Part shown: positions 1-9,222 of the stretch, piece after piece
Numbering within the stretch: the first letter of the stretch is position 1
Layout: every line of letters begins with the position of its first letter
Assembly (NCBI GenBank): GCA_947451875.1
Contig: CANGBE010000002.1
Coordinates: 1-33,793, forward strand
Reading direction: 5' to 3'
Length of the DNA stretch: 33,793 nucleotides
Source: Sphingomonadaceae bacterium
GTDB lineage: Bacteria; Pseudomonadota; Alphaproteobacteria; Sphingomonadales; Sphingomonadaceae
Translations under genes and position numbers: made by a program
The notes under the pieces: generated by a model
Told to the model about the DNA's origin: nothing
What the model saw: only the letters and a program-made list of their open reading frames with translations
Database searches by the model: none

Positions 1-191
1 ACCTTGATCCTGTCACCATTGCGCGCAGCGACGACGCCTTTGATCTCGGGCCCTGAGGGAAGGACTTCGCCCTTCACGATGATGCTTGGATCGGGCGCTG
101 CTGTCTGCTGCGCAGCGAGGCTGCCCGGTACAGACAGGGCGAGAATGGCGATTAACGGAAGAAAACCCGGTTTTGTGAAATTGGCTTGCAT
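1..191 (-). CDS. Secreted protein of unknown function, N-terminal part only (runs off left edge)
   Basis: Reading the minus strand from ATG at 191 gives MQANFTKPGFLPLIAILALSVPGSLAAQQTAAPDPSIIVKGEVLPSGPEIKGVVAARNGDRIKV with a clear signal peptide and no stop before the window edge. Confidence 0.6.
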   Translation of the reverse strand, partial: MQANFTKPGFLPLIAILALSVPGSLAAQQTAAPDPSIIVKGEVLPSGPEIKGVVAARNGDRIK

Positions 192-234
192 AAAGCTGCT
201 CCTTCAAACTGCCCCAGCGGGAGGTGCCTTGTCG

Positions 235-272
235 GACAAACATTTCTGACACATGAACACGGATGGTTTGTC
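235..272. repeat. Inverted repeat GACAAAC...GTTTGTC upstream of the left-edge gene
   Basis: Arms GACAAAC (235-241) and GTTTGTC (266-272) with a 24-nt spacer, in the intergenic region upstream of the minus-strand gene starting at 191. Confidence 0.4.
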
Positions 273-373
273 TAGGGGTTGAGCGGTCAGTTAGAGCGCG
301 CCGTGCGATGAACCGTTAATCTGCCAATGCCTCAAACCGGAAATAGCGGTATAGTACCTAAGCCTTTGCGGCC

Positions 374-1366
374 TCAAGCCAGCCCTATGGTGCGCGACCA
401 TGCCCGCCACAGCTCGGGCCAGGACTCGACCGGCTTGCCTAACGTTTTGCGCAGGCCAAAGCCGTGCCCGCCGTTGGCGAAGAGGTGCATCTCGACGGGA
501 ACCTTCTTCGCCCGCAAGGCGGCGTGCAGGCGCAGAGTGTTGTCGACCGGGACGGTATCATCGTCCTCGGCATGGAGCAGAAAGTGCGGCGGCGCGTCGG
601 CGGGAACATTGCGATCGGGTGAGTGGGCGGCCTCCATCTCGGGCGTCGGGTTTGCCCCGAGCAGCAGCGTGCGCGATCCGGCATGGGCTATGGCGGGGTC
701 CATCGAGACCACTGGATAGACCGGCGCGGCACTGTGCGGCTTGGCCGAATGCTGGTCCGCGGCATCGACCGGCTCATAAACCTTCGCCGCAAACCGGGTG
801 GATAGATCGGCGCAGACATGGCCTCCCGCCGAAAAGCCCATCGCGGCAACCCGCTCTGGATCGATGGCATAGTCCTTTGACCGATGCCGGATCAACCGCA
901 TCGCCCGCTGGGCATCGGCGAGCGAAGTATCCGGCCCGCTCGCCCAGCCCTCGCCCGGCAGGCGGTAGAACAGGACAAAGGCGGTAAAGCCCCGCGCGCT
1001 GAGCCAGCGCGCCATTTCGTAGCCTTCCTTGTCGACCACCACCCAGCGAAAGCCGCCGCCCGGCGTGATCATTACCGCTGCGCCGTTGGGCCGGTCCGGC
1101 CGGAACGCCGCCATGCGCGGGCGGGTGATGCCATAGACAGCGCGGTCAGTGATCAGGCTGTCGGTGGAGCGTTCATCCACCTTTTCGGTGAGCGCTTTGG
1201 CTGGCGTGCCGGGAGCGCCCTTGGGCCACAGATCAATCGTCTCGCTGGGCTGGGGCAAGCCCGGCAGCTGGCCCTTCAATGAAACGGGCGGAGGCGTTTG
1301 CGCCCCCGCCCGATCAACGATTATGCTGGCGGCAAGGCCAGCGGCAATAAGAGATCTGCGGTCCAA
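374..1366 (-). CDS. Exported alpha/beta hydrolase (acetylesterase/BD-FAE-like, candidate pectin/xylan acetylesterase)
   Basis: 330 aa; N-terminal MDRRSLIAAGLAASIIVDRAGAQ signal; GGGFRWV oxyanion region, GFSAGG nucleophile elbow, DDDTVP and GGHGF catalytic Asp/His; only 12 nt downstream of the TonB receptor. Confidence 0.8.
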   Translation of the reverse strand: MDRRSLIAAGLAASIIVDRAGAQTPPPVSLKGQLPGLPQPSETIDLWPKGAPGTPAKALTEKVDERSTDSLITDRAVYGITRPRMAAFRPDRPNGAAVMITPGGGFRWVVVDKEGYEMARWLSARGFTAFVLFYRLPGEGWASGPDTSLADAQRAMRLIRHRSKDYAIDPERVAAMGFSAGGHVCADLSTRFAAKVYEPVDAADQHSAKPHSAAPVYPVVSMDPAIAHAGSRTLLLGANPTPEMEAAHSPDRNVPADAPPHFLLHAEDDDTVPVDNTLRLHAALRAKKVPVEMHLFANGGHGFGLRKTLGKPVESWPELWRAWSRTIGLA

Positions 1367-1378
1367 AGCCGCGCTCTA

Positions 1379-4327
1379 TCAGAACTTGTAGCGCGCACCG
1401 AACGTCAAGGTACGACCAGTGTGGTAGTACTCGTAGTTGCGCTGCGCGTTGACGTCGTTGAAGTGGTAAATGTAGGTGTCGAGCAGGTTAGTGGCATCGA
1501 GCGTCAGATCGATGCCTTTCATCACCGTATACCGCACAGAGGCGTCAACTGTCTTGATGGGCCCGAAGCCATCGAAAACGTTGCCGTTGTTGCCACTAGT
1601 GCTGTCGTAATACGGCCCGCGATAGGCATAGGACACGCGTGCGCCGAACCGCGAATCTTCATAGTACAGTGTGAAATTGTACTGCGTTTTCGAGGCATTT
1701 ACGAATGGCCCCGTAACCGTCGACGATGATGCGGTAACAATGCCCGTCGAGGTTGCCGCGACTGTCGTTGCGGCCCCCGCCACCGAATAATTGACGTTGG
1801 AATCCGTCAGCGTCAGGTTGGCAATCATGCCAAGGTGGGTGAGCGGCCCCGGCAGGAAGCGGAAGGGCATTTGCAAGCCGAGTTCAAGCCCTTTGATATT
1901 AGAGGACACTGCCGAATTCGTGGTCCGGCTAATGCTCCAGTTGCCGGGATCACCTTTGGTCACGGCATCGACGTAGCCCGGCAGAGTGGTATTGAGCAGG
2001 GCGGTGGATAGTCCGCTTGAGGCGTAAGTCTGGTTGGACAGGGTGCTGGTCAGAATACCCGCTTTGACGTTCTTGCTGAACAGAGCGACTGACAGCAGCG
2101 ACTGTGGCGCGAAATACCATTCGAGCCCAACGTCATAGTTGGAGGCAATCGATGGCAGCAGATTGGGGTTGCCAAAGCTGATCGTCAGGTTGGTCTGGTT
2201 GATCGAAGCGGTGGTAGACAGGTTTGCCAGCGAAGGCCGGGTCATCACACTGGCCGCAGCCAAGCGGAAGATCAGGTTCTGCGCCGGGAAGAAGTTGATA
2301 TTTACCGACGGCAGCCAATTTGAATAGTTCCCGTTAGCCGTGAGTGGCACAGCTGTAACCGGCGCAGGTGTCAGAGTGACTGCAGTCGAGCGCACGTCGG
2401 TCCTGATGTAACGGACACCGGCGTTCAGCGCGTAATCCAGGCCGACAATCTTGCCCCTGGCATCGAACTGCAGATAGAACCCCTTTTCCTTCTCCGTCAC
2501 GTTGCGGTTGTTGCCAGCATCAGTGGTGGCATCGGCAAGGCGGCTGTAGAGGCTGGAGAATGCCGCCGCACTGTCGATATTGGCGACGACAAAACTACTT
2601 GTGGTTCCCGCAGGCTGACCCGCCGCGCCCAGGCTGACCAGCGAGGTGGTGAGCGCTGGATAGGCAGAAAGCGGATAGCCGCTTGCCGCCGATCCCGCGC
2701 AGATGCCGGTCGCACCTGCCGGGCTACCGCCGAATACGGCTGCGCCCAGCTTGGCCGAGCAGGCTGCGGTATCGCGCACCCCGCTGACCGAAATGAAATC
2801 GAACTGGCGGTAGAAGGCACCGCCGCGCATCTTGAAGCCGTCTGCCACGTCCCAATCAAGATCGAACTTTGCCGTGGTAAATTTGTTGACCGTATCGTTC
2901 GGACGGTCCCGGACGTTGGTCAATTGGTAGTTGGCGGGATTGGTCGGATCACTGGCCCCGGTCCCGAATGTCAGCACCGGGGTTTTCATGTTGGTGTAAT
3001 CGTAGGTGTAACCCTGAGAATTGCCGATGCCGGCTGCGGTCAGATTGTCGATGATGATTGTGGTGGCAATCGGCACTGACTCCTCGGCCTTTGACGTGCC
3101 GCCGGAAAGCGTGACCTTTAATTTGTCAGTCAGCTGTTGCTCAAGCTTGCCGCTGATCTGCCAGAACGTATCGCGCTGATCCTGATAGTAATTTTCGTTA
3201 CGATTGAAGGCGTTGTTCAGAGTTGCCGAAACAATATCGTTGTTGGCGTCATAAACAGGATTGACGAGATTGATCGTCTTTTCATTGGTGCGCAACAGCA
3301 CTTCTGTCCATTGTTCCGTACGCACTTCATGATAGCGTGAATACAGGCCGTCGATTTCAAGATGAGTGCGGTCACTCGGCTGCCATTCAAATGCACCGGT
3401 GATCCCCAGTCGCTCACGATCATGGGTGATATTGCCATAGCGCGGAATGCGCGGGTGGAACGCAAGTGTTGCCTTGTCGCAGACCGTGCTGGAGACATAG
3501 TTGCCGGTAGCGTTGCCGGTGAAGCAGTTGGTCGTCACTCCGCCGATCGTCACCGAATTGAACGGTGCCTGTGCCCAGCGAGTGGTGTTGTTACCCAGCT
3601 CCAGCGTTTTGTTCTTCGACCAGGCGACCGAGGCGTTGATGCCAATGGTACCGTCATCACTCTTCCAGTTGAGCGCTCCGGAAAGTTTGGGCGAAGTCTT
3701 CTTGCTGAGGTCGTTGTAGTAACCCTGCGCCGAAACGGCGCCGGTCAGTCCGCTTTGGCCGCCAAGCGGATGGCCGGTGTTCAAATCGACCACTGCCCCC
3801 AACGAACCCTCATCGAGATTGGCTTCTGCTGTCTTGTGTACGACCAGCGACTTGAACATTTCGGTGGCAAACACGTTGAAGTCGAACACGCGCTCGCGGT
3901 TGACGCCGCCGCCGCTGCCTGCGGTATAGCTGGCTGCTTCCGCCTGCATGCCGTTGACCCGAACCGTGGTGAACTGGCCTGAAAGGCCCCGCACGGTGAT
4001 CTGCTTGCCTTCACCGCCATCGCGCGAAATCGCGATGCCGGGAATACGCTGCATTGATTCGGCCAGGTTGTTGTCAGGGAACTTGGCGATGTCTTCGGCT
4101 ACGATCGCGTCAACTGCGCCGATCGATTCCTTTTTCAGATTGAGCGCCGCCTCAAGGCTCTTGCGAAAGCCGGTTACCACAATGACGTCGCTATCAGCCG
4201 CGTCGCCTGCCGCAGCCGGGGCGGCGGCGGGCGCTTGCTGGGCGAAGGCCTCTGATGGCAGTACAATCGCTGTTCCAACTGCAAGCGCAAGCTTCAGGAC
4301 GGAAAAACGCGAAGAATTGTTGCTCAT
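1379..4327 (-). CDS. TonB-dependent receptor
   Basis: 982 aa; signal peptide, plug domain (VIVVTGFRKSLEAALNLKKESIGAVDAIVAEDIAKFPDNNLAESMQRIPGIAISRDGGEGKQITVRG), C-terminal beta-barrel ending TFGARYKF. Confidence 0.95.
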   Translation of the reverse strand: MSNNSSRFSVLKLALAVGTAIVLPSEAFAQQAPAAAPAAAGDAADSDVIVVTGFRKSLEAALNLKKESIGAVDAIVAEDIAKFPDNNLAESMQRIPGIAISRDGGEGKQITVRGLSGQFTTVRVNGMQAEAASYTAGSGGGVNRERVFDFNVFATEMFKSLVVHKTAEANLDEGSLGAVVDLNTGHPLGGQSGLTGAVSAQGYYNDLSKKTSPKLSGALNWKSDDGTIGINASVAWSKNKTLELGNNTTRWAQAPFNSVTIGGVTTNCFTGNATGNYVSSTVCDKATLAFHPRIPRYGNITHDRERLGITGAFEWQPSDRTHLEIDGLYSRYHEVRTEQWTEVLLRTNEKTINLVNPVYDANNDIVSATLNNAFNRNENYYQDQRDTFWQISGKLEQQLTDKLKVTLSGGTSKAEESVPIATTIIIDNLTAAGIGNSQGYTYDYTNMKTPVLTFGTGASDPTNPANYQLTNVRDRPNDTVNKFTTAKFDLDWDVADGFKMRGGAFYRQFDFISVSGVRDTAACSAKLGAAVFGGSPAGATGICAGSAASGYPLSAYPALTTSLVSLGAAGQPAGTTSSFVVANIDSAAAFSSLYSRLADATTDAGNNRNVTEKEKGFYLQFDARGKIVGLDYALNAGVRYIRTDVRSTAVTLTPAPVTAVPLTANGNYSNWLPSVNINFFPAQNLIFRLAAASVMTRPSLANLSTTASINQTNLTISFGNPNLLPSIASNYDVGLEWYFAPQSLLSVALFSKNVKAGILTSTLSNQTYASSGLSTALLNTTLPGYVDAVTKGDPGNWSISRTTNSAVSSNIKGLELGLQMPFRFLPGPLTHLGMIANLTLTDSNVNYSVAGAATTVAATSTGIVTASSSTVTGPFVNASKTQYNFTLYYEDSRFGARVSYAYRGPYYDSTSGNNGNVFDGFGPIKTVDASVRYTVMKGIDLTLDATNLLDTYIYHFNDVNAQRNYEYYHTGRTLTFGARYKF

Positions 4328-4362
4328 GATTCACTCCCTTCGTCCGCCGTTTGGCGGTATCT

Positions 4363-4378
4363 TTGACATCGGTGTCAA
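4363..4378. promoter_or_regulatory. Candidate LacI-type (KdgR-like) operator TTGACATCGGTGTCAA
   Basis: Palindrome with perfect TTGACA/TGTCAA arms and CG-containing centre, 36 nt upstream of the TonB receptor start; related to four other sites in the pectin module. Confidence 0.75.
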
Positions 4379-4488
4379 CGAAGGTTGAAATCTGTGCGGC
4401 AAAATCGCCCCACATTCGTTTCCAGGCCTTCCCAACACTTCCTGTATCGAGCGGTTGAGCTGTTACGTCTCTTGCCGCCAACCGGCAT

Positions 4489-4503
4489 GGTAACCGGTGT
4501 CAT
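4489..4503. promoter_or_regulatory. Candidate LacI-type operator GGTAACCGGTGTCAT
   Basis: Exact 15-nt match to the site at 9895-9909; upstream of pectate lyase. Confidence 0.75.
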
Positions 4504-4570
4504 TTTTTAGTTGCCGCATTTGATCGATGCTGTCAAGGTTCTGTTGGGAAGTGGATTGCGGAGAGTGACG

Positions 4571-6004
4571 ATGAATAAGAAAGTGTTGCTAATCGGTCTC
4601 GCTTTGACTGCGATCTGTGCCGTGATGGCTGTGCCGGCAGCGGCCCAATCGCCCGCCAAAGCCCCCGCTCCCGCACTGGCTCCGAACGGAGGATTTGGGC
4701 AAGGCGGCGGCACCACTGCGGAATTCGCCCACCCTGCCGATCCTACCAAGGGCGGCGCTGGCGGGCGGATCATCCGCGTGATCACGCTGGCCAAGGACGG
4801 CCCGGGCTCGCTGAAAGAAGCCATCGACGCCAAGGGCCCGCGCATTGTCGTGTTCGAAGTGGCGGGCAATATCGATCTTGGCCGCGATACCCTGACGATC
4901 AAGGAACCCTACGTCACTATCGCCGGACAGACCGCGCCATCGCCTGGCGTCACGATCATTCGCGGCGGCATCGATGTGAAGGGCCACGATGTCGTCCTCA
5001 GCAACATCCGGGTGATGGTCGGTGCTGATAATCAGCCACATTTTTCCGGCTGGGAGTCAGACGCTTTCTCTACCGTTGGTGCCTACAATGTCGTGGTCGA
5101 GCACTGCAGCTTCCTGTGGGCCCTCGATGAAAACATGTCGGCTTCGGGTCCGCGCTTTGTAGGCAAGAACCTTGCCGAATGGCGTGCCAATACCACCCAC
5201 AATGTGGTGTTCCGCAATAATCTTGCTGCCGAGGGCCTTGCCTTTGCCAGCCACCCCAAGGGCGAACATTCCAAAGGCAGCCTGATCCACGACAACGCCA
5301 CCGGCATCGTCTTTTACCGCAATATCTTCGCCCACAACGTCGAGCGATCACCGCTGCTCAAGGGTGGAGTGCAGGCGCTGATGATCAACAACCTGATCTA
5401 CAACCCCGGCCACCGCGCGGTGCATTACAACCTGATGAATCTCGAATGGACGGGCCATGCTTACGTCGCGGGTGAGCTCACCGCGCTGGGCAATGTCCTG
5501 CGCGGCGGCAACAATACCGATCCGGGCCTGCCGTTCCTGACGCTGGGCGGTGACGGTGATCTCAAGTATTTCCTGAAAGACAACCGCGCGGTCGACCGCT
5601 TCGGCAAGCCGCTGCCAATGCTCGGCCGCTATGGTGAAACGGCGGCGAAGTTCCTGCCCGCCAAGGCTCCGCTCACCAGCGTGGCGGGCTATGCAGTGCT
5701 GCCATCCGGCGCAGTCGAAACTTCGGTCCTGCAGACCTCTGGCGCCCGCCCCTGGGATCGCGCGCCCGACGATATCCGCGTGCTGTTCTTCGTCGCCGAA
5801 GGCCGGGGCGAAATCATCGATGACGAACATCAGGTCGGCAATGGTTATCCGCAGACCAAAGAGGCCCACGCGCCATTCATCGAGGCGGACTGGGATCTGG
5901 CGACGATGACTCCGAAGTCAGGGCTCTATCCGGGGCAAAAGGCAGGCGCGCAGGAAAAGCTCAGCCCGCGCGATGCGGCGATGCGGATGGGCGGGGTGCG
6001 CTAA
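4571..6004 (+). CDS. Secreted pectate lyase (polysaccharide lyase family 1-like)
   Basis: ORF 4511-6004; start at 4571 gives signal peptide MNKKVLLIGLALTAICAVMAVPAAAQ; GGAGGRIIRVITLAKDGPGSLKEAIDAKGPRIVVFEVAGNIDL and repeated beta-helix rungs typical of PL1 pectate lyases. Confidence 0.9.
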   Translation: MNKKVLLIGLALTAICAVMAVPAAAQSPAKAPAPALAPNGGFGQGGGTTAEFAHPADPTKGGAGGRIIRVITLAKDGPGSLKEAIDAKGPRIVVFEVAGNIDLGRDTLTIKEPYVTIAGQTAPSPGVTIIRGGIDVKGHDVVLSNIRVMVGADNQPHFSGWESDAFSTVGAYNVVVEHCSFLWALDENMSASGPRFVGKNLAEWRANTTHNVVFRNNLAAEGLAFASHPKGEHSKGSLIHDNATGIVFYRNIFAHNVERSPLLKGGVQALMINNLIYNPGHRAVHYNLMNLEWTGHAYVAGELTALGNVLRGGNNTDPGLPFLTLGGDGDLKYFLKDNRAVDRFGKPLPMLGRYGETAAKFLPAKAPLTSVAGYAVLPSGAVETSVLQTSGARPWDRAPDDIRVLFFVAEGRGEIIDDEHQVGNGYPQTKEAHAPFIEADWDLATMTPKSGLYPGQKAGAQEKLSPRDAAMRMGGVR

Positions 6005-7458
6005 GTTCCCGGCTGGACATAGGGCACGCGGGCAAACAGTTCGCGTTCCCACTGGCGCGGGTTGGCGACCACGCGGCTCTCGCGATCGAACACCATCGTC
6101 TGGCGCTTGCCCAGATCATAGGCGGGCCAGCCGGGGTTGCCGGTGCGGGCGAAGCGGACGAAGGCGTCCATCACCGAGCGGCTCATCGCGGCGCGGGCCG
6201 GGGTCATGTCGAGAGCGGTGCCGAAGGACAGGCCGATATCATCGGTGTGCTTGGCCTGCTCGAAATCGAGCTGGTAGACGAAAGCCGGAACGCCAGCCCG
6301 GGCGCGCGCCTCGGCCTCTTCCACTTGGCCGCGCCAACTGCGCGCGGCGGTAACGATGCGGTGGAACTGCTCGGCGGGATCGGCCTTGGGATAGCGTGCG
6401 CGGAATTGCTCCACCACCCAGTCGGCCTTGATATCGATCCGCATTTCAGGCGCGACGCGGGAGGAGAGGTTAGTCCAGTCGATGGCTTTCAGCTGGCGGC
6501 TTTCAGGGCGATAGAACTCCCGCGTTTCCATCACGCAGTTGCCCATCATCATCGGGATCGCATTGCCCAGCGGCGCGGCGGTGGGCCAGAAGGGGTGGCG
6601 CGTCAGGTGCTTCATATCGAGCACCGGCCCCATATAGACCCCGCCGCCGAGGATCGGGTCGGTCGCGGAAAGCGCGGCGATCAGCTGCTCGACCGGCGCG
6701 GTGGCGGGATCGATGCCTGTGCCCAGCTTATCGAGGAAAGCCCGCGCGCGGCGGGTGGCGTTGAGCGGGCCGCTCGCCGTCACCTGCTGGCCGCTCATGG
6801 TGATCGCCTTGTGGAACAGCCCCTTGGCCTCGGGCATGGCCATCAGCGTCGCAATCTTCGCCCCGCCGCCGGACTGGCCGAACAGGGTGACGTTGTGCGG
6901 ATCGCCGCCGAAGCTGGCGATGTTGCGCTGGACCCACTGGAGGGCGCAGATCAGGTCAAGCTGGCCTGCGTTGCCGCTGTCCGGAAAGCGCGGATCGAGC
7001 TGTGCGAGGTAAAGGTAGCCGAGCGCGTTCAGCCGGTGGTTGACGGTGACCACCACGACATCGCCATGTGCTGCGAGCCTCGCCCCATCGTTGATCGGAT
7101 CGGTCACCGAACCGGATGAATAGGCGCCGCCGTGGATGTAGAGCATCACCGGGCGCGGTCGGACCGCCTTTCCCGTTGGCGCCCACAGATTGAGGAACAG
7201 ACAGTCCTCGCTCTGCGGCTGATAGGCCTTGCCGGGCTGCGGGCAGACCGGGGCGAAAGCGTTAAAGCGGTCAATATCGACCATCCCCCACGGCGCGGCT
7301 TCGGGCTTTTTGAAGCGTTCGGCGCGGCCATAGCGGATGCCGAGAAGCGCCTTCACCGGCTGCGATGTTCCGGTAGCTTTGGCAAAGGCAGGCGCAGCAG
7401 CCACAGCCAACCCGCCGCCGATCATCGCCCGGCGGCTGAAGCCCTCAGCGCCGGACAT
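6001..7458 (-). CDS. Type-B carboxylesterase with Tat signal
   Basis: ORF to 7659; start at 7458 gives MSGAEGFSRRAMIGGGLAVAAAPAFA (twin Arg); EDCLFLNLWAP, YIHGGAYSSGS and GQSGGGAKI motifs of carboxylesterase type B. Confidence 0.88.
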   Translation of the reverse strand: MSGAEGFSRRAMIGGGLAVAAAPAFAKATGTSQPVKALLGIRYGRAERFKKPEAAPWGMVDIDRFNAFAPVCPQPGKAYQPQSEDCLFLNLWAPTGKAVRPRPVMLYIHGGAYSSGSVTDPINDGARLAAHGDVVVVTVNHRLNALGYLYLAQLDPRFPDSGNAGQLDLICALQWVQRNIASFGGDPHNVTLFGQSGGGAKIATLMAMPEAKGLFHKAITMSGQQVTASGPLNATRRARAFLDKLGTGIDPATAPVEQLIAALSATDPILGGGVYMGPVLDMKHLTRHPFWPTAAPLGNAIPMMMGNCVMETREFYRPESRQLKAIDWTNLSSRVAPEMRIDIKADWVVEQFRARYPKADPAEQFHRIVTAARSWRGQVEEAEARARAGVPAFVYQLDFEQAKHTDDIGLSFGTALDMTPARAAMSRSVMDAFVRFARTGNPGWPAYDLGKRQTMVFDRESRVVANPRQWERELFARVPYVQPGT

Positions 7459-8455
7459 CGCCCGCGCCTGCGGAAAAGCCGGCAAGGTCCGCTGCGCCCA
7501 GCAGGCACATATCGCCGGGGATGGTATGTTTGAGCGCGGTGAGCGCGAGGCCGCTCTCCGCCATGGCCCGAACGTCACCGTCCAGCAGCCACTGGTGCAG
7601 CACACCAGCGGCAAAGGCATCGCCGGTGCCGATCCGCTCGACAATGCCGGTGACATCAATCTCCTCGGTCTGGTGCGCGCGGTTGCGCGAATCGACGCGG
7701 GCGGAAATTCGGTGGTGGTCGCTGGTGACGAGGTGGCGGGCGGTCGAGGCGATCAGTTGCAGCTTGGGGAAGGCGGCAAAGGCCGCGTCCGAAGCCTCGC
7801 GCCGACGGTCTTCGCCATCGCCGGAGAAGGCCTTGCCAAGCAGAAGCGAAATGTCGCGGTGGTTGCCGATCAGGATCGTCGCGTCGGCGACAAGTTCGTT
7901 CAGCACTTCGCCTGGGTTCGAATCCCACGCCGACCACAACTGCCCGCGGTAATTGCCATCGAAGCAGATCGGCACGCCTGCCGCCACGGCAGCGGCATTG
8001 GCGGCGCGGGCCAGCGCAACGCCGTTTGGCCCCAGCGCGGGCGTGATGCCGCCGGTGTGCAGCAGCGCCGCTCCTGCCAGAGCTCCGGCAAAGTCGATTC
8101 CAGCAGGATCAGCCTCGGCAAAGGCGCTGCCGGCCCGGTCATAGGTGATGGCGGAAGGGCGCGGGCCCGATCCGGCCTCCATGAAGTAGATTCCCATCCG
8201 TCCCGCCGCGCGGGAGAGGTAGCGTGTGTCCACCCCGGCACCGCGTAGGGCGCTCAGCGCCTTGCGGCCCAGCGCATTGCCCGACACCAACCCGGCAAAG
8301 CGCACATCATGCCCAAGCGAGGCCAGCCCTGCGGCGACGTTCGCTTCCGCCCCGCCCACAAACATGCCGAGGCTGTCTGCCTGCGCCATCAGTTGCGATC
8401 CCGGCGGTGTCAGCCGGAGGAGGAGTTCGCCGAAGCAGGTGACGGTTTTGGTCAT
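7445..8455 (-). CDS. kdgK: 2-keto-3-deoxygluconate kinase (PfkB family)
   Basis: 336 aa; CFGELLLRLTPPG N-terminus, GGAEANVAAGLASLG, C-terminal GTGDAFAAGVLH PfkB signature; adjacent to KduD-like and RpiB-like genes. Confidence 0.88.
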   Translation of the reverse strand: MTKTVTCFGELLLRLTPPGSQLMAQADSLGMFVGGAEANVAAGLASLGHDVRFAGLVSGNALGRKALSALRGAGVDTRYLSRAAGRMGIYFMEAGSGPRPSAITYDRAGSAFAEADPAGIDFAGALAGAALLHTGGITPALGPNGVALARAANAAAVAAGVPICFDGNYRGQLWSAWDSNPGEVLNELVADATILIGNHRDISLLLGKAFSGDGEDRRREASDAAFAAFPKLQLIASTARHLVTSDHHRISARVDSRNRAHQTEEIDVTGIVERIGTGDAFAAGVLHQWLLDGDVRAMAESGLALTALKHTIPGDMCLLGAADLAGFSAGAGDVRR

Positions 8456-8464
8456 GCCAATTAC

Positions 8465-9220
8465 TTAGCGCGCCAACCAGCCACCGTCCACCGCCAGAAC
8501 CTGACCGGTGACATAGTCGGAAGCCTCGCTGGCGAGGAACACAGCTGCCCCGGCAATGTCCTCTGGCCGTCCCCAGCGTCCGGTGGGGATGCGCTCGAGG
8601 ATCTGGCGGCTGCGAGTTTCGTCTTCGCGTAGCGCCGTGGTGTTGTTGGTGCTGATATAGCCAGGGGCGATAGCGTTAACCTGCACGCCCTTGGGCGCGA
8701 GTTCGTTGGCCATGGCCTTGGTCACCCCGCCGACGCCGGACTTGGCCGCAGCATAGCTCGGCACGCGGATGCCGCCCTGAAAGGTGAGCAGGCTGGCGAT
8801 GTTGATGATCTTGCCTGAACCGCGTGTCGTCATGTGGCGCGCTGCCGCTTGGCTGAGGAAGAACAGCGTCTTGAGGTTGGTGTCCATCACCGTGTCCCAG
8901 TCCTCTTCGGAGAACTGGAGCAGATCGTCGCGGCGGATGATCCCGGCATTATTGACCAGTACGTCGATGCGGCCAAGGCCTGCCAGTGCCTCATCAATCA
9001 CCCGTCCGACCGGTTCGATCGAGCCGAAATCGGCCTTGATGTTCACCGCTTTGCGCCCTGTTGCCGCGATGGCGCGCAGGGTCTCGGTCGGCTCCGAGCG
9101 TCCAGCCACAGCCACATCGGCCCCGGCCTCGGCCAAAGCCACGGCAATCGCCTGCCCGATCCCGGTGTTGGCACCGGTAACTAGGGCAGCCTTGCCCGCG
9201 AGCGAGAACGAAATCGCCAT
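8465..9220 (-). CDS. kduD: SDR oxidoreductase, KduD/DhuD-like (2-deoxy-D-gluconate 3-dehydrogenase type)
   Basis: 251 aa; TGANTGIG cofactor motif, NNAGI, YAAAKSGV catalytic motif; context with kdgK and pectate lyase. Confidence 0.85.
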   Translation of the reverse strand: MAISFSLAGKAALVTGANTGIGQAIAVALAEAGADVAVAGRSEPTETLRAIAATGRKAVNIKADFGSIEPVGRVIDEALAGLGRIDVLVNNAGIIRRDDLLQFSEEDWDTVMDTNLKTLFFLSQAAARHMTTRGSGKIINIASLLTFQGGIRVPSYAAAKSGVGGVTKAMANELAPKGVQVNAIAPGYISTNNTTALREDETRSRQILERIPTGRWGRPEDIAGAAVFLASEASDYVTGQVLAVDGGWLAR

Positions 9221-9222
9221 GC

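Noticed and set aside
6247-7119. 290-aa plus-strand ORF inside the carboxylesterase
   Set aside because: High-GC shadow ORF without family motifs; opposite frame has complete carboxylesterase motifs
7337-8248. 303-aa plus-strand ORF antisense to kdgK
   Set aside because: Shadow frame; sense strand is a clear PfkB kinase
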